Origin: Streptomyces ambofaciens ATCC 23877
GTDB lineage: Bacteria; Actinomycetota; Actinomycetes; Streptomycetales; Streptomycetaceae
Length of the DNA stretch: 64,000 nt
Direction: 5' to 3'
Assembly: GCF_001267885.1 (NCBI RefSeq)
Contig: NZ_CP012382.1
Coordinates: forward strand, 6,435,001-6,499,000
Positions 9,473 through 18,830 of the stretch are shown here, one piece after another (positions within the stretch are counted from its first letter, which is position 1; every line of letters starts with the position of its first letter). The position numbers and the translations under genes were made by a program. The notes under the pieces were generated by a model. The model was not told the DNA's origin. It was given only the letters and a program-made list of their open reading frames with translations, and made no database searches.

Positions 9473-10408
9473 ATGACCCGTTTCGTCCTGGGACAGAACC
9501 AGTACGGCAAGGCAGAGAACCGCGTCGTCAAGATCACGCGCGACGGCGACACGCACCACATCAAGGACCTGAACGTCTCCGTCGCCCTCTCCGGCGACAT
9601 GGAGGAGGTCCACCGCAGCGGGTCCAACGCGAACGTCCTGCCGACCGACACCACCAAGAACACGGTGTTCGCCTTCGCCAAGGAGCACGGCATCGAGAGC
9701 GCCGAGGACCTCGGCGTCAAGCTCGCCCGCCACTTCGTCGACAACAACGAGCCGATCCACCAGGCCCGCATCCGCATCGAGGAGTACGGCTGGGAGCGGA
9801 TCGAGACCTCGAAGGGCGGAGCCCGCTTCGTCGGCTCCGAGGAGATCGCCCACTCCTTCGTCCGCAAGGGCCAGGAGACCCGCGTCGCGCAGATCACCTA
9901 CGACGGCCACGGCATCCAGGTGCTCTCCGGCTTCAAGGACCTGACCGTCCTGAACTCGACCAACTCCGAGTTCTTCGGCTACCTGAAGGACAAGTACACC
10001 ACCCTCAAGGAGGACTACGACCGGATCCTCGCCACCACCGTCTCCACCTGGTGGCGGCACAACTGGGACGGCGTCGACTCGCACGCCCCGGACTGGGACC
10101 GCTCGTACAACGGTGTGCGCAAGCACGCGCTGCAGGCGTTCGCCGAGACCTACTCGTACTCGCTCCAGCAGACCCTCTTCGAGATGGGCGTGCGGGTGCT
10201 CAACTCCCGCGACGAGGTGGACGAGATCCGCTTCTCGATGCCCAACAAGCACCACTTCCGCTCGGACCTGTCGCCCTTCGGGATCGACAACGAGGCCAAG
10301 GACGGCGCCGTCTACTACGCCGCCGACCGCCCCTACGGCCTGATCGAGGCCACCATCCTGCGCGACGGCGCCGAGCAACTCATCCCGGTCGACATGACCA
10401 ACCTCTGA
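9473..10408 (+). CDS. Urate oxidase (uricase)
   Basis: 311-residue cofactor-free uricase oxidising urate with O2 to 5-hydroxyisourate and H2O2. Recognisable parts are the first half-domain NQYGKAENRVVKITRDGD (catalytic Lys region), LPTDTTKNTVFAFAKEHG (catalytic Thr region), the second half-domain LKDKYTTLKEDYDRILATTV, and SMPNKHHFRSDLSPFG near the end. The peroxide product explains the nearby catalase. A strong hairpin follows the gene. Confidence 0.96.
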   Translation: MTRFVLGQNQYGKAENRVVKITRDGDTHHIKDLNVSVALSGDMEEVHRSGSNANVLPTDTTKNTVFAFAKEHGIESAEDLGVKLARHFVDNNEPIHQARIRIEEYGWERIETSKGGARFVGSEEIAHSFVRKGQETRVAQITYDGHGIQVLSGFKDLTVLNSTNSEFFGYLKDKYTTLKEDYDRILATTVSTWWRHNWDGVDSHAPDWDRSYNGVRKHALQAFAETYSYSLQQTLFEMGVRVLNSRDEVDEIRFSMPNKHHFRSDLSPFGIDNEAKDGAVYYAADRPYGLIEATILRDGAEQLIPVDMTNL

Positions 10409-10416
10409 CGCGGAAA

Positions 10417-10454
10417 GCGCGCCCCCGGCCGGGCATCCGGACCCGGGGGCGCGC
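10417..10454 (+). terminator. Hairpin after uricase
   Basis: 12-bp GC stem (10417-10428 with 10443-10454) and a 14-nt loop. It lies only 18 bp before the permease start, so it may attenuate rather than end transcription into the permease. Confidence 0.6.
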
Positions 10455-10472
10455 CACACCGGAGGAAACACC

Positions 10473-11885
10473 ATGGCACTGCCTGCGAAAGGGCCCGCCA
10501 AAGGCCTGGATTCCACCCCGCCGGAGCACTGCGAGGACGCCGTCACGTCCGTGCACCCGGTGGACGAGAAGCTCCACCCCTCGCGGCTCGTCCCCGCCGC
10601 GCTCCAGCACATCGCCGCCATGTACGCGGGTGTTGTCACTCCTCCGCTCATCATCGGCCAGGCCGTCGGACTCGACCTCGAGGGCCGCACCCGGCTGATC
10701 GCCGCGAGCCTGCTCATCGCGGGCGTCGCGACCCTGCTCCAGACCCTCGGCGTCAAGGGCTTCGTCGGCAACCGCCTGCCCTTCGTCAACGCCGCCTCCT
10801 CGGCCGGCATCGCACCCATCCTCGCCATCGCCGAGACGAACAGCGACGGTGGCCAACTCCCGGCCATCTACGGCGCGGTGATGGTCGCGGGCGTCTTCTG
10901 CCTCGCCGTCGGCCCGTTCTTCGGCCGGCTGCTCCGCTTCTTCCCACCCCTGGTCACCGGCGTGGTGATCACCCTCATCGGGGTCACGCTGATGCCGGTC
11001 CCGGTCGGCTGGGCCCAGGGCGGCGACGAGACCGCCGCCGACTTCGGCTCCATGGGCAACCTCGCGCTCGCCGCGTTCACCCTCGCCGTCATCCTCGTCA
11101 TGCAGCGCTTCGGCACGGGCTTCCTGAAGCAGGTCGCCCTGCTCTTCGGCCTGCTCGTCGGCACCCTGGTCGCCATCCCGGCCGGCATGGCGGACTTCAG
11201 CGCCCTGAAGTCGGCGCCGGTCGCCGCGCTGCCCACCCCCTTCGCCTTCGGCGCCCCCGAGTTCCAGCCCGCGGCCATCCTGTCGCTGTGCATCGTGATG
11301 CTGGTCCTGATGACCGAGTCCAGCGCCGGCATGCTCGCCCTCGGCGAGATCTGCGACCGCCGCGCCGACGCCAAGGTCATCACCCGCGGCCTGCGCACCG
11401 ACGGCCTCGCCACGCTGATCGGCCCCGTCTTCGGCGGCTTCCCCACCTCCGCCTTCGCACAGAACGTCGGCGTGGTCTCCCTCACCCGGGTACGCAGCCG
11501 CTACGTCGTCGCCGTCGCGGGCGCCACCCTGCTGGTCCTCGGCGCCTTCCCGGTCCTCGGCGCGGTCGTCTCCCTCGTCCCCATGCCGGTCCTCGGCGGC
11601 GCGGGCATCGTGCTCTTCGGCTCGATCGCCGTCAGCGGCATCCGCACCCTGTCCGAGGCGGGGCTGGACGACAGCTCCAACATCATCCTGGTGGCCGTGG
11701 CCCTCGGCGCGGGCATCATCCCGCTGGCCGCGCCGACCTTCTACGCCGAGTTCCCCGCCTGGGCGCAGACCGTGCTCGGCTCCGGCATCAGCGCCGGCGC
11801 GCTCGTCGCGGTCACGCTCAACCTGTTCTTCCACCATCTCGGCACCCGGAGCCGTCCGACGGCTCCGGCACTCAAATCCTCCTAG
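10473..11885 (+). CDS. NCS2-family purine permease (urate/xanthine type)
   Basis: 470-residue integral membrane protein with about 14 hydrophobic segments. The signature LQHIAAMYAGVVTPPLIIG (first helix) and the region VMLVLMTESSAGMLALGEI (near residue 280) are those of NAT/NCS2 nucleobase:cation symporters such as UapA and PucJ/PucK. Its place after uricase suggests urate or xanthine uptake. RBS GGAGGAAAC precedes ATG 10473. A paralogue lies at 13589. Confidence 0.92.
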   Translation: MALPAKGPAKGLDSTPPEHCEDAVTSVHPVDEKLHPSRLVPAALQHIAAMYAGVVTPPLIIGQAVGLDLEGRTRLIAASLLIAGVATLLQTLGVKGFVGNRLPFVNAASSAGIAPILAIAETNSDGGQLPAIYGAVMVAGVFCLAVGPFFGRLLRFFPPLVTGVVITLIGVTLMPVPVGWAQGGDETAADFGSMGNLALAAFTLAVILVMQRFGTGFLKQVALLFGLLVGTLVAIPAGMADFSALKSAPVAALPTPFAFGAPEFQPAAILSLCIVMLVLMTESSAGMLALGEICDRRADAKVITRGLRTDGLATLIGPVFGGFPTSAFAQNVGVVSLTRVRSRYVVAVAGATLLVLGAFPVLGAVVSLVPMPVLGGAGIVLFGSIAVSGIRTLSEAGLDDSSNIILVAVALGAGIIPLAAPTFYAEFPAWAQTVLGSGISAGALVAVTLNLFFHHLGTRSRPTAPALKSS

Positions 11886-11957
11886 GGTCCTGCCGTGCCC
11901 TCCCCGTGGGTACTCACTTCCCCGCCCATGGGCCCCACTGAAAGACAAGGAAGCAGC

Positions 11958-13346
11958 ATGGCAGCATCATCGGCAGCCGAGCGCGTGGTCATCGAGAACT
12001 GCGCGATCGCCACGGTGGACGCGGGCGACACCGAGTACGCCTCGGGCCACGTCGTCCTCGCGGGCAACCGGATCGAGTCCGTCGGCGCGGGAGCGGCGCC
12101 CAAGGACCTGGAGAACGTCGTACGCCGGATCGACGCGACCGGCCACCTGGTCACGCCCGGCCTGGTCAACACCCACCACCACTTCTACCAGTGGATCACC
12201 CGGGGCCTGGCCACCGACCACAACCTGTTCAACTGGCTGGTCGCCCTCTACCCGACGTGGGCGCGCATCGACGAGCCGATGGCGTACGCGGCGGCCCAGG
12301 GCTCCCTCGCCATGATGGCCCGCGGCGGCGTCACCACCGCCATGGACCACCACTACGTCTTCCCGCGCGGCTCCGGCGACCTGTCCGGCGCGATCATCCG
12401 CGCCGCGAGCGAGATGGGCGTCCGCTTCACCCTCGCCCGCGGTTCGATGGACCGCGGCGAGTCCGACGGCGGGCTGCCGCCGGACTTCGCGGTGGAGAGC
12501 CTGGACGGTGCGCTGGCCGCCACCGAGGCCACCGTCAGGGAACACCACGACTCCTCCTTCGACGCGATGACCCAGGTCGCCGTCGCCCCCTGCTCCCCCT
12601 TCTCCGTCTCCACCGAACTGATGCGCCAGGGCGCCGAGTTGGCCCGCCGGCTCGGCGTGCGGCTGCACACCCACGGTTCGGAGACCGTGGAGGAGGAGAA
12701 GTTCTGCCACGAGCTGTTCGGCATGGGTCCCACCGACTACTTCGAGTCCACCGGCTGGCTCGGCGAGGACGTGTGGATGGCGCACTGCGTCCACATGAAC
12801 GACTCCGACATCGCCGCCTTCGCCCGCACGAGGACCGGTGTGGCGCACTGTCCCTCCTCCAACGCCCGGCTGGCCGCGGGGATCGCGCGGGTGCCCGACA
12901 TGCTCGCCGCCGGCGTCCCGGTCGGCCTCGGTGTGGACGGCACCGCCTCCAACGAGTCCGGTGAACTCCACACCGAGCTGCGGAACGCCCTGCTCATCAA
13001 CCGCCTCGGCGCCCACCGCGAGGCCGCGCTGAACGCCCGCAAGGCGCTGCGCCTGGGCACCTACGGCGGCGCGCAGGTACTCGGCCGTGCCGCCGAGACG
13101 GGCTCCCTGGAGGCGGGCAAGCTCGCCGACCTGGTGCTGTGGCGGATGGACACCCTCGCCCACTCCTCCATCGCCGACCCGGTGACCGCCCTGGTCTTCG
13201 GCGCCGCCGCCCCGGTCACGGCGTTGTTCGTCAACGGCCGCCAGATCGTCGAGGACGGCCGGCTGCTCACGGCCGACGAGGACGCCGTCGCCCGCTCCAC
13301 CCGGGAGCAGGCGCGGCGCCTGGCGGGGATCGCCGCGCAGGCCTGA
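11958..13346 (+). CDS. Amidohydrolase, 8-oxoguanine deaminase type
   Basis: 462 residues of the metal-dependent amidohydrolase superfamily. The metal site reads NTHHHFYQ (about residue 70), HTHGSE, MAHCVHMN and GVDGTASNESGEL. The last motif and the overall sequence fit the subgroup deaminating 8-oxoguanine to urate (annotated in older genomes as hydroxydechloroatrazine ethylaminohydrolase). Deamination would feed urate to the uricase pathway, and the gene is bracketed by two purine permeases. ATG 11958 (MAASSAAERV) is preceded by an AAGGAAG ribosome site; an earlier in-frame codon is less likely. Confidence 0.85.
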   Translation: MAASSAAERVVIENCAIATVDAGDTEYASGHVVLAGNRIESVGAGAAPKDLENVVRRIDATGHLVTPGLVNTHHHFYQWITRGLATDHNLFNWLVALYPTWARIDEPMAYAAAQGSLAMMARGGVTTAMDHHYVFPRGSGDLSGAIIRAASEMGVRFTLARGSMDRGESDGGLPPDFAVESLDGALAATEATVREHHDSSFDAMTQVAVAPCSPFSVSTELMRQGAELARRLGVRLHTHGSETVEEEKFCHELFGMGPTDYFESTGWLGEDVWMAHCVHMNDSDIAAFARTRTGVAHCPSSNARLAAGIARVPDMLAAGVPVGLGVDGTASNESGELHTELRNALLINRLGAHREAALNARKALRLGTYGGAQVLGRAAETGSLEAGKLADLVLWRMDTLAHSSIADPVTALVFGAAAPVTALFVNGRQIVEDGRLLTADEDAVARSTREQARRLAGIAAQA

Positions 13347-13441
13347 ACGAACCACAGCTGAACACCACCTGATCTCCGGCCGAGAGGGACGGCTCTCTGC
13401 CGGTAGCCGTGGACCCGAGCGGGGTCCATGGCGGCCGTCTC

Positions 13442-13471
13442 CGGGGGCGTGCGTCCATACGCACGCCCCGG
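13442..13471 (+). terminator. Hairpin between deaminase and second permease
   Basis: Stem GGGCGTGCGT/ACGCACGCCC with a short loop, centred near 13457. The rest of the 242-bp gap (13347-13588) shows no gene. Confidence 0.6.
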
Positions 13472-13588
13472 GAGCGGTCACCGTTTCCCCAGACGGTCCG
13501 TCACGGTCCCGCACGACCGTCACCACCCGCACCACCTCCATGACACCCGCGTCAGAGACGACGCGTAACCGACCGGAGGGACGCCGCC

Positions 13589-14974
13589 GTGGCCGACCAC
13601 CCCGTAGACGAGAAACTCCCGCCCCTGAAGATGGCGACGACCGGCCTCCAGCACGTGGCCGCCATGTACGCCGGAGTAGTCGCACCACCCCTGATAGTCG
13701 GCGCGGCCATAGGGCTGTCCGCGACCGAGCTCACCTTCCTCACCGGCGCCTGCCTGTTCACCGCCGGCCTCGCCACCTTCCTGCAGACCCTCGGCATCTG
13801 GAAGATCGGTGCCCGGCTGCCCTTCGTCAACGGCGTCACCTTCGCGGGTGTCGCCCCCATGACCGCGATCGTCGCCTCCACCGAGGACAAGTCCGACGCG
13901 TTGCCCATCATCTTCGGCGCCGTCATCGTCGCCGGTCTGCTGGGCTTTCTGTTCGCCCCCGTCTTCTGCAAGGCGATCCGCTTCTTCCCGCCGGTCGTCA
14001 CCGGCACGGTCATCACCCTGATCGGCATCTCCCTGCTGCCCGTCGCCTTCGGCTGGGCGCAGGGCTCCAGTCCGGAGGCGGACGACTTCGGTTCCTCGAC
14101 CAACCTGGGCCTGGCGGCGATCACCCTCGTCATCGTCCTGCTGCTGCGCCGCTTCACCCGCGGCTTCGTCAAGCAGATCGCCGTGCTGCTCGGCCTGGTC
14201 GCGGGCACCCTCATCGCGATCCCCTTCGGCGTCACGGACTTCGGGCCGGTCGCGGACGCGAGCGTCGTCGGCTTCCCGACCCCGTTCCACTTCGGCGCCC
14301 CGCAGTTCCAGCTCGCCGCGATCCTCTCCATGTGCGTGGTGATGGTGGTCTCGATGACCGAGTCCACCGCCGACATGCTCGCCCTGGGCGAGATCGTGGA
14401 CCGCAAGGCCGACGAGAAGACCATCGCGGCCGGCCTGCGCGCCGACACCCTCGGCTCGGCCATCAGCCCGCTCTTCAACGGCTTCATGTGCAGCGCCTTC
14501 GCGCAGAACATCGGCCTGGTCGCGATGACGAAGATCCGCAGCCGCTACGTCGTCGCCGCGGGCGGCGGCTTCCTGGTGCTGATGGGGCTGTGTCCCATGG
14601 CGGCCTCGCTCATCGCCGTCGTCCCCCGCCCGGTGCTCGGCGGCGCCGGCGTGGTCCTCTTCGGCTCCGTCGCGGCCAGCGGCATCCAGACCCTGGTCCG
14701 GGCGAGCCTCGACAAGGACAACAACGTCCTGATCGTGGCGGTTTCCCTGGCCGTCGGCATCATCCCGATCGCGGCACCGGAGTTCTACCACTCGTTCCCG
14801 GAGAACGCGAAGATCATCCTCGACTCGGGCATCTCGACCGGTTGCGTGGCCGCCGTCCTGCTCAACCTGGTCTTCAACCACCTGGGCAAGGGACAGGACG
14901 CGGAGGACGTCACCCATCCGATGGAGGCGGGGGAGGAGATCACCGGCGCGACCCGGGCCCCGGCCGGGACGTGA
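13589..14974 (+). CDS. Second NCS2-family purine permease
   Basis: 461 residues, GTG start with GGAGGG before it. It is paralogous to the 10473 gene: the same N-terminal block (HPVDEKLPPLKMATTGLQHVAAMYAGVVAPPLIVG) and the same MTESTADMLALGEIVDRKADEKT segment. The divergence (different N-terminal extension, many core changes) suggests an old duplication with different substrate preference, for example xanthine versus urate. Substrate cannot be set from sequence. Confidence 0.9.
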   Translation: MADHPVDEKLPPLKMATTGLQHVAAMYAGVVAPPLIVGAAIGLSATELTFLTGACLFTAGLATFLQTLGIWKIGARLPFVNGVTFAGVAPMTAIVASTEDKSDALPIIFGAVIVAGLLGFLFAPVFCKAIRFFPPVVTGTVITLIGISLLPVAFGWAQGSSPEADDFGSSTNLGLAAITLVIVLLLRRFTRGFVKQIAVLLGLVAGTLIAIPFGVTDFGPVADASVVGFPTPFHFGAPQFQLAAILSMCVVMVVSMTESTADMLALGEIVDRKADEKTIAAGLRADTLGSAISPLFNGFMCSAFAQNIGLVAMTKIRSRYVVAAGGGFLVLMGLCPMAASLIAVVPRPVLGGAGVVLFGSVAASGIQTLVRASLDKDNNVLIVAVSLAVGIIPIAAPEFYHSFPENAKIILDSGISTGCVAAVLLNLVFNHLGKGQDAEDVTHPMEAGEEITGATRAPAGT

Positions 14975-15006
14975 GGCCGGCACCGGGCGACCCCCGGGCG
15001 TTACGG

Positions 15007-15038
15007 GGGCCGGCGCCTCTCCCCGGAGGCGCCGGCCC
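15007..15038. terminator. Convergent terminator hairpin
   Basis: Perfect 13-bp arms (15007-15019 with 15026-15038) between the second permease and the convergent MFS gene. It can act on both strands. Confidence 0.8.
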
Positions 15039-15061
15039 TCACCTGTCGTGGCCCTCGAGGG

Positions 15062-16498
15062 TCACCTGCCCCGTCCGGCACGCTCCCGCAGGACCACCGC
15101 CGCCAGCACCAGCGCCGCCACCGCGACGACCACCGCCACCCGGAAGGCCAGTTGGTACCCCTCGGCCGTCGCCGCCACCGGCGCCGCGCCCTCGCCGAGC
15201 AGCCCCTCGGTCCGGCCCGCGGCCAGCGTCGACAGCACCGCGAGCCCCAGCGAACCACCCACCACCTGTGTGGTGTTGAACAGCCCGGAGGCCAGTCCCG
15301 CGTCCTCCTCGCGCACTCCCGCCATCGCCAGCCCCGTCAGCGCGGGCATCGCGGCGGCGAACCCGACGGCCAGCAGCAGCATCGGCGGCAGCACGTCGGT
15401 GACGTACGAGCCGTCGACCGGGGCCCGGCTCAGCAGCGCCAGCCCCGCGACGATCAGCGTGAGTCCGGCCAGCAGCACCCGGTACGCACCGAACCGGCCG
15501 ACGGTCCGGGCCGAGAACCCCAGCATCAGCACCCCGATCGCCACGGGCGCCGGCAGGAACGCCGTGCCGGTGGCCAGCTCGCCGTAGCCGAGCACCCGCT
15601 GGAGGTACAGCGCGCCGATGAACTGGAAGCCGTACATGGTCGCCACCATCAGCACCTGCACGGCGTTGGCGCCGGTCAGCAGCCGGGAGCGGAACAGCCG
15701 GAGCCTCAGCAGGGGGCGGGCGACGCGTCCCTGCCGGACGGTGAAGGCGACGAACAGGGCGAGGGCGGAGGCGGCCAGGACGGCCGTGGTGGAGGTGCCG
15801 AGATCACCGGCGCCGACGATCGTGTACACCGTCAGCATCAGCGCGCCGGTGACCAGGGCCGCGCCCGGGTAGTCGGCGCCCCGGACGGAGCCCGCGGACG
15901 GGTCCGGAGCGAGGACGCGGACCGCCGCGAGCCAGGCCAAGACGCCGATCGGCAGGTTGATCAGGAAGATCCAGTGCCAGTTCAGTGCCTCGGTCAGGGC
16001 TCCGCCGAGGAAGGTGCCGAGCGCCCCGCCCGCCGCGCCGACCGCGCTGAACACGGCGATCGCCCGGGCCCGTTCCCGCGGTTCGGGGAAGAGCCCGACC
16101 ACCATGCCGAGCACCACCGCCATGGTCATCGCCCCGCCGAGGCCCTGGAGGGCCCGCGCCGCGATCAGCAGCCCCTGGCCGGTGGCGACCCCGCACAGCA
16201 CGGACGCCACGGTGAACAGCGCGAGCCCGGTGGTGAACATCCGCTTGCGGCCCACCAGGTCGCCCAGCCGCCCGGCCAGCAGCAGCAGGCCGCCGAACGG
16301 GATCAGGTAGGCGTTGACCACCCAGGCGAGTCCCGGCCCGCTGAAGCCGAGGTCGGCCTGGATCGCGGGCATGGCGACGGTGACGATGTTGCCGTCCAGG
16401 ATCGTCATCAGCGCTCCCGCGCACAGGACGACGAGGGCCCGCCACCGCGAGGGTGCTCCCACCTGCGTCCGGGCCGGGGACTCGATCATGGTCGTCAT
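15062..16498 (-). CDS. MFS drug-efflux transporter, DHA2 (14-TM) family
   Basis: 478 residues from MTTMIESPART. Motif C/antiporter-type helices and the DHA2 start WRALVVLCAGALMTILDGNIVTVAMPAIQADLG are clear. The loop GRLGDLVGRKRMF is MFS motif A. Multiple hydrophobic segments run to a short basic tail. The start at 16498 is the last ATG before the first helix (an ATG 9 bp later is also possible). It is divergent from an HxlR regulator (97-bp gap), a common arrangement for a drug- or quinone-inducible exporter. Substrate unknown. Confidence 0.88.
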   Translation of the reverse strand: MTTMIESPARTQVGAPSRWRALVVLCAGALMTILDGNIVTVAMPAIQADLGFSGPGLAWVVNAYLIPFGGLLLLAGRLGDLVGRKRMFTTGLALFTVASVLCGVATGQGLLIAARALQGLGGAMTMAVVLGMVVGLFPEPRERARAIAVFSAVGAAGGALGTFLGGALTEALNWHWIFLINLPIGVLAWLAAVRVLAPDPSAGSVRGADYPGAALVTGALMLTVYTIVGAGDLGTSTTAVLAASALALFVAFTVRQGRVARPLLRLRLFRSRLLTGANAVQVLMVATMYGFQFIGALYLQRVLGYGELATGTAFLPAPVAIGVLMLGFSARTVGRFGAYRVLLAGLTLIVAGLALLSRAPVDGSYVTDVLPPMLLLAVGFAAAMPALTGLAMAGVREEDAGLASGLFNTTQVVGGSLGLAVLSTLAAGRTEGLLGEGAAPVAATAEGYQLAFRVAVVVAVAALVLAAVVLRERAGRGR

Positions 16499-16595
16499 GG
16501 CGACGGGGCCTCCGCTTGTCGTGGTTCCCAGGTGCACTTCTTGTGACGGGGACCATCGTGGGTAACCCTGGAGGCCGGCATAAGGAGGCAGTTCG

Positions 16596-16997
16596 ATGTC
16601 CCAGAGGAACACCGGTGTTACGTCCCAGGCAGTCAACGCGCACGCGTGCCCGGTCCGCGAGGTTCTTGACAGGGTGGCGGGCAAGTGGAGCGTCCAGATC
16701 CTGGTGGCCGCCGCCCCCGGCCCCATCCGCTTCACCGAACTGGAGCGCAGCATCGAGGGCGTCAGCCGCCGCATGCTGACGCTGACCCTGCGCAACCTGG
16801 AGCGCGACGGACTCGTCGTCCGCACCGTCCATCCGACCGTACCGCCCAAGGTCGAGTACGAACTCACGGATGTGGCACAGGAGTTGTACAGCTCGCTGCG
16901 GCACCTGACGGACTGGGCCGAGCGCAACCGCGTCTACATCGCCGAGGCGCGTGCGGCCTATGACACCGAGCACCGGCCGGAGCTGGTGGACGCCTGA
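16596..16997 (+). CDS. HxlR-family winged-helix regulator
   Basis: 133 residues. Typical HxlR layout: CPVREVLDRVAGKWSVQILVAAAPGPIRFTELERSIEGVSRRMLTLTLRNLERDGLVVRTVHPTVPPKVEYELT. The cysteine in the opening CPV motif is the redox-sensing residue in HypR/YodB relatives. Likely controls the divergent MFS exporter in response to an electrophile or similar compound; this is inferred from arrangement only. Confidence 0.88.
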   Translation: MSQRNTGVTSQAVNAHACPVREVLDRVAGKWSVQILVAAAPGPIRFTELERSIEGVSRRMLTLTLRNLERDGLVVRTVHPTVPPKVEYELTDVAQELYSSLRHLTDWAERNRVYIAEARAAYDTEHRPELVDA

Positions 16998-17010
16998 GGG
17001 CGGCGGCGGG

Positions 17011-17433
17011 TCACAGGCCGAACAGCCCCGGCTCCGAGGCCAGTTCCCCGAAGCGCCGCCGCGGATCGGCCACCAGCTTGCGGGCGGTCAGGTCCATGAG
17101 CCCGCCGACGGCCTCGATCTCCGCGGCGACGGTGCCGTCCGCCTTGCGGACGACCTGCACGATCCGGAAGGTCCTGCCCTCGCCCCACTCGAAGACACAG
17201 GACACCTCGACCTCGTCGCCCGCGAGCAGCTCCCGCCGGTAGCGGATGGTCGTCTCCAGCGCGACCGGACCCACGCCCCGCGCGACCAGGTCGGCCTGCC
17301 GGATGCCGGCCGCGCGGAGCAGCGACCAGCGGGCGTGCTCGGCGTAGTTCAGGTACACGGCCTGGTTCACGTGTCCCTGGGTGTCGGTCTCGTACCCGCG
17401 GACGGTCACGGGGACGGAGAACGGTTCGCTCAC
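17011..17433 (-). CDS. Acyl-CoA thioesterase, 4HBT hot-dog family
   Basis: 140 residues, GTG start. The hot-dog signature ETDTQGHVNQAVYLNYAEHARWSLL carries the catalytic Asp in DTQGHVN, as in 4-hydroxybenzoyl-CoA thioesterase relatives. Substrate unknown. Upstream lies an 18-bp tandem duplication (17472-17507) that may involve its promoter. Confidence 0.85.
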   Translation of the reverse strand: MSEPFSVPVTVRGYETDTQGHVNQAVYLNYAEHARWSLLRAAGIRQADLVARGVGPVALETTIRYRRELLAGDEVEVSCVFEWGEGRTFRIVQVVRKADGTVAAEIEAVGGLMDLTARKLVADPRRRFGELASEPGLFGL

Positions 17434-17471
17434 GGAAGTCGCCTCTCTCGTACCGGTACGGCGCGCGCCGA

Positions 17472-17507
17472 TCCGTCGATCCTGACACGTCCGTCGATCC
17501 TGACACG
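17472..17507. repeat. 18-bp tandem direct repeat
   Basis: TCCGTCGATCCTGACACG occurs twice with no spacer (17472-17489, 17490-17507), 40-75 bp upstream of the thioesterase start codon. On the minus strand each unit contains CAGGAT, a plausible -10-like element. Confidence 0.9.
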
Positions 17508-17514
17508 GGGAGCC

Positions 17515-18159
17515 TCACACCTTCCGCGGTGAGGCCAGCAGGTAGCGCTCCCGCGTCCGCGGCTCGGTGTGCTCCCCGACCTGCCAGCCCGCCTCCTCCA
17601 GCGCCGTCGCACAGCCCCGCAGCGCCGACGGGTCGGGCTCGTGCACGGCGACGGCCTCGGGCTGCGGTGTCGCCCGCACCCGGTACCCGCCGCCACCGCC
17701 CGGCCCCGCCGGACGCAGGCCCGCCGCCTCCAGGGCGAGCGCGGCCGCCTGGACCAGATGCGCACGCTCCCACGCGCAGGGCCGGTCCCTGCTCCCGTCG
17801 GAGTGCGTCATCCGGCGCAGCTCCAACAGCCCCTGCCAGGCGCCGCGCACCTCGCGCAGCCGGGCCGGACCGGCATCGCCCGCCGCGGTCTCCTCGCCAC
17901 CCACCCGCGCGGCGAACACCCCGCCCGCGGCCGGTGCGGCCGGCTCAGGGGCCGGGGCCTCGCCGGGGCCGGCCGGCGCCTCCCGTATCCGGTGCCCGGC
18001 GGGGGTGAGGAAGTGGTCGTGCGGCGGGCGCGGGTGCCGGAAGGCCAGCCCTCGCTTCACCAGGGCCGCGAGCTGCGCCCGCGTCCCCCGCAGGCGCCCG
18101 GTCACGGGGTCGGCGGCGTCGATGACCCGCCGCTGCGCGGCGGTGGGCGACAGGGCCAC
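17515..18159 (-). CDS. Hypothetical protein, actinobacterial
   Basis: 214 residues, GTG start with AAGGAGG 6-7 bp before it. The N-terminal third (LSPTAAQRRVIDAADPVTGRLRGTRAQLAALVKRGLAFRHPRPPHDHFLTPAGHRIRE) resembles a winged-helix reader. A Pro/Ala-rich linker (about 65-90) follows, then a C-terminal alpha/beta part ending in RERYLLASPRKV. No family was recognised. A perfect palindrome CGTCACCGGTGACG (18173-18186) stands directly upstream of the ribosome site. Confidence 0.6.
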   Translation of the reverse strand: MALSPTAAQRRVIDAADPVTGRLRGTRAQLAALVKRGLAFRHPRPPHDHFLTPAGHRIREAPAGPGEAPAPEPAAPAAGGVFAARVGGEETAAGDAGPARLREVRGAWQGLLELRRMTHSDGSRDRPCAWERAHLVQAAALALEAAGLRPAGPGGGGGYRVRATPQPEAVAVHEPDPSALRGCATALEEAGWQVGEHTEPRTRERYLLASPRKV

Positions 18160-18172
18160 GGCGTCCTCCTTC

Positions 18173-18186
18173 CGTCACCGGTGACG
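18173..18186. promoter_or_regulatory. 14-bp perfect palindrome upstream of 18159 start
   Basis: CGTCACCGGTGACG lies between the phosphatase stop and the ribosome site of the next gene. It could be an operator or a weak hairpin. Confidence 0.35.
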
Positions 18187-18196
18187 CCTTCGAAGA

Positions 18197-18796
18197 CTAC
18201 GACGGAGGTCTGACATTCCAGGCGGCGACCACCGGCCGCCCGTGCTCCGTGCCCAGTCGGCACAGCGTGCCCGTGCCGAGCTGGAACAGCGCGCCGTGGG
18301 ACGGCTCGAGCCCCAGGTGCCGCGCGGTCAGTACGCGCAGGAAGTGCCCGTGCGCCACCAGCACCACGCACCCCTCGGTGTCGGCGAACGCGGCCTCCAC
18401 CCGGGCCAGCACCCGGTCGGCCCGCTCGCCCACCTGTTCGGGCGTCTCCCCGGGACGGTCCGCGGGCCCCGGCGCGACACCGTCCGTGAACAGGAACCAG
18501 TCCGGCCGGCTGCGGTGGATCTCGACCGTCGTGATCCCCTCGTACCCGCCGTAGTCCCACTCGTGCAGGTCCGGATCGACCCGCACCCCGTGCAGCCCGA
18601 TCAGCTCGGCCGTCTCCCGGGCCCGCTGGAAGGGGCTGACGAACGCGGCCCCGATCCGGTGGGAGCGGATCAACGGCACCAGGCTCCGCGCCTGCTCCCG
18701 CCCCTGTTCGGTCAGTGGAACGTCCGTCAGCCCGGTGTGCCGCCCGGAACGCGACCACTCGGTCTCACCGTGCCGGACGAGAAAGAGATCACCCAT
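18197..18796 (-). CDS. Histidine phosphatase family protein
   Basis: 199 residues. The phosphohistidine motif is VRHGETEW (His9). The second catalytic histidine lies in VLVAHGHFLRVL (about residue 148). The acid region is EWDYGGYEG. These define a phosphoglycerate-mutase-like acid phosphatase; the actual substrate is open. It shares direction with the aminotransferase upstream (34-bp gap), so co-transcription is possible. Confidence 0.88.
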   Translation of the reverse strand: MGDLFLVRHGETEWSRSGRHTGLTDVPLTEQGREQARSLVPLIRSHRIGAAFVSPFQRARETAELIGLHGVRVDPDLHEWDYGGYEGITTVEIHRSRPDWFLFTDGVAPGPADRPGETPEQVGERADRVLARVEAAFADTEGCVVLVAHGHFLRVLTARHLGLEPSHGALFQLGTGTLCRLGTEHGRPVVAAWNVRPPS

Positions 18797-18830
18797 GCGT
18801 CCCAGGCTATGCGCCCCCGCCGGGCGTCGC

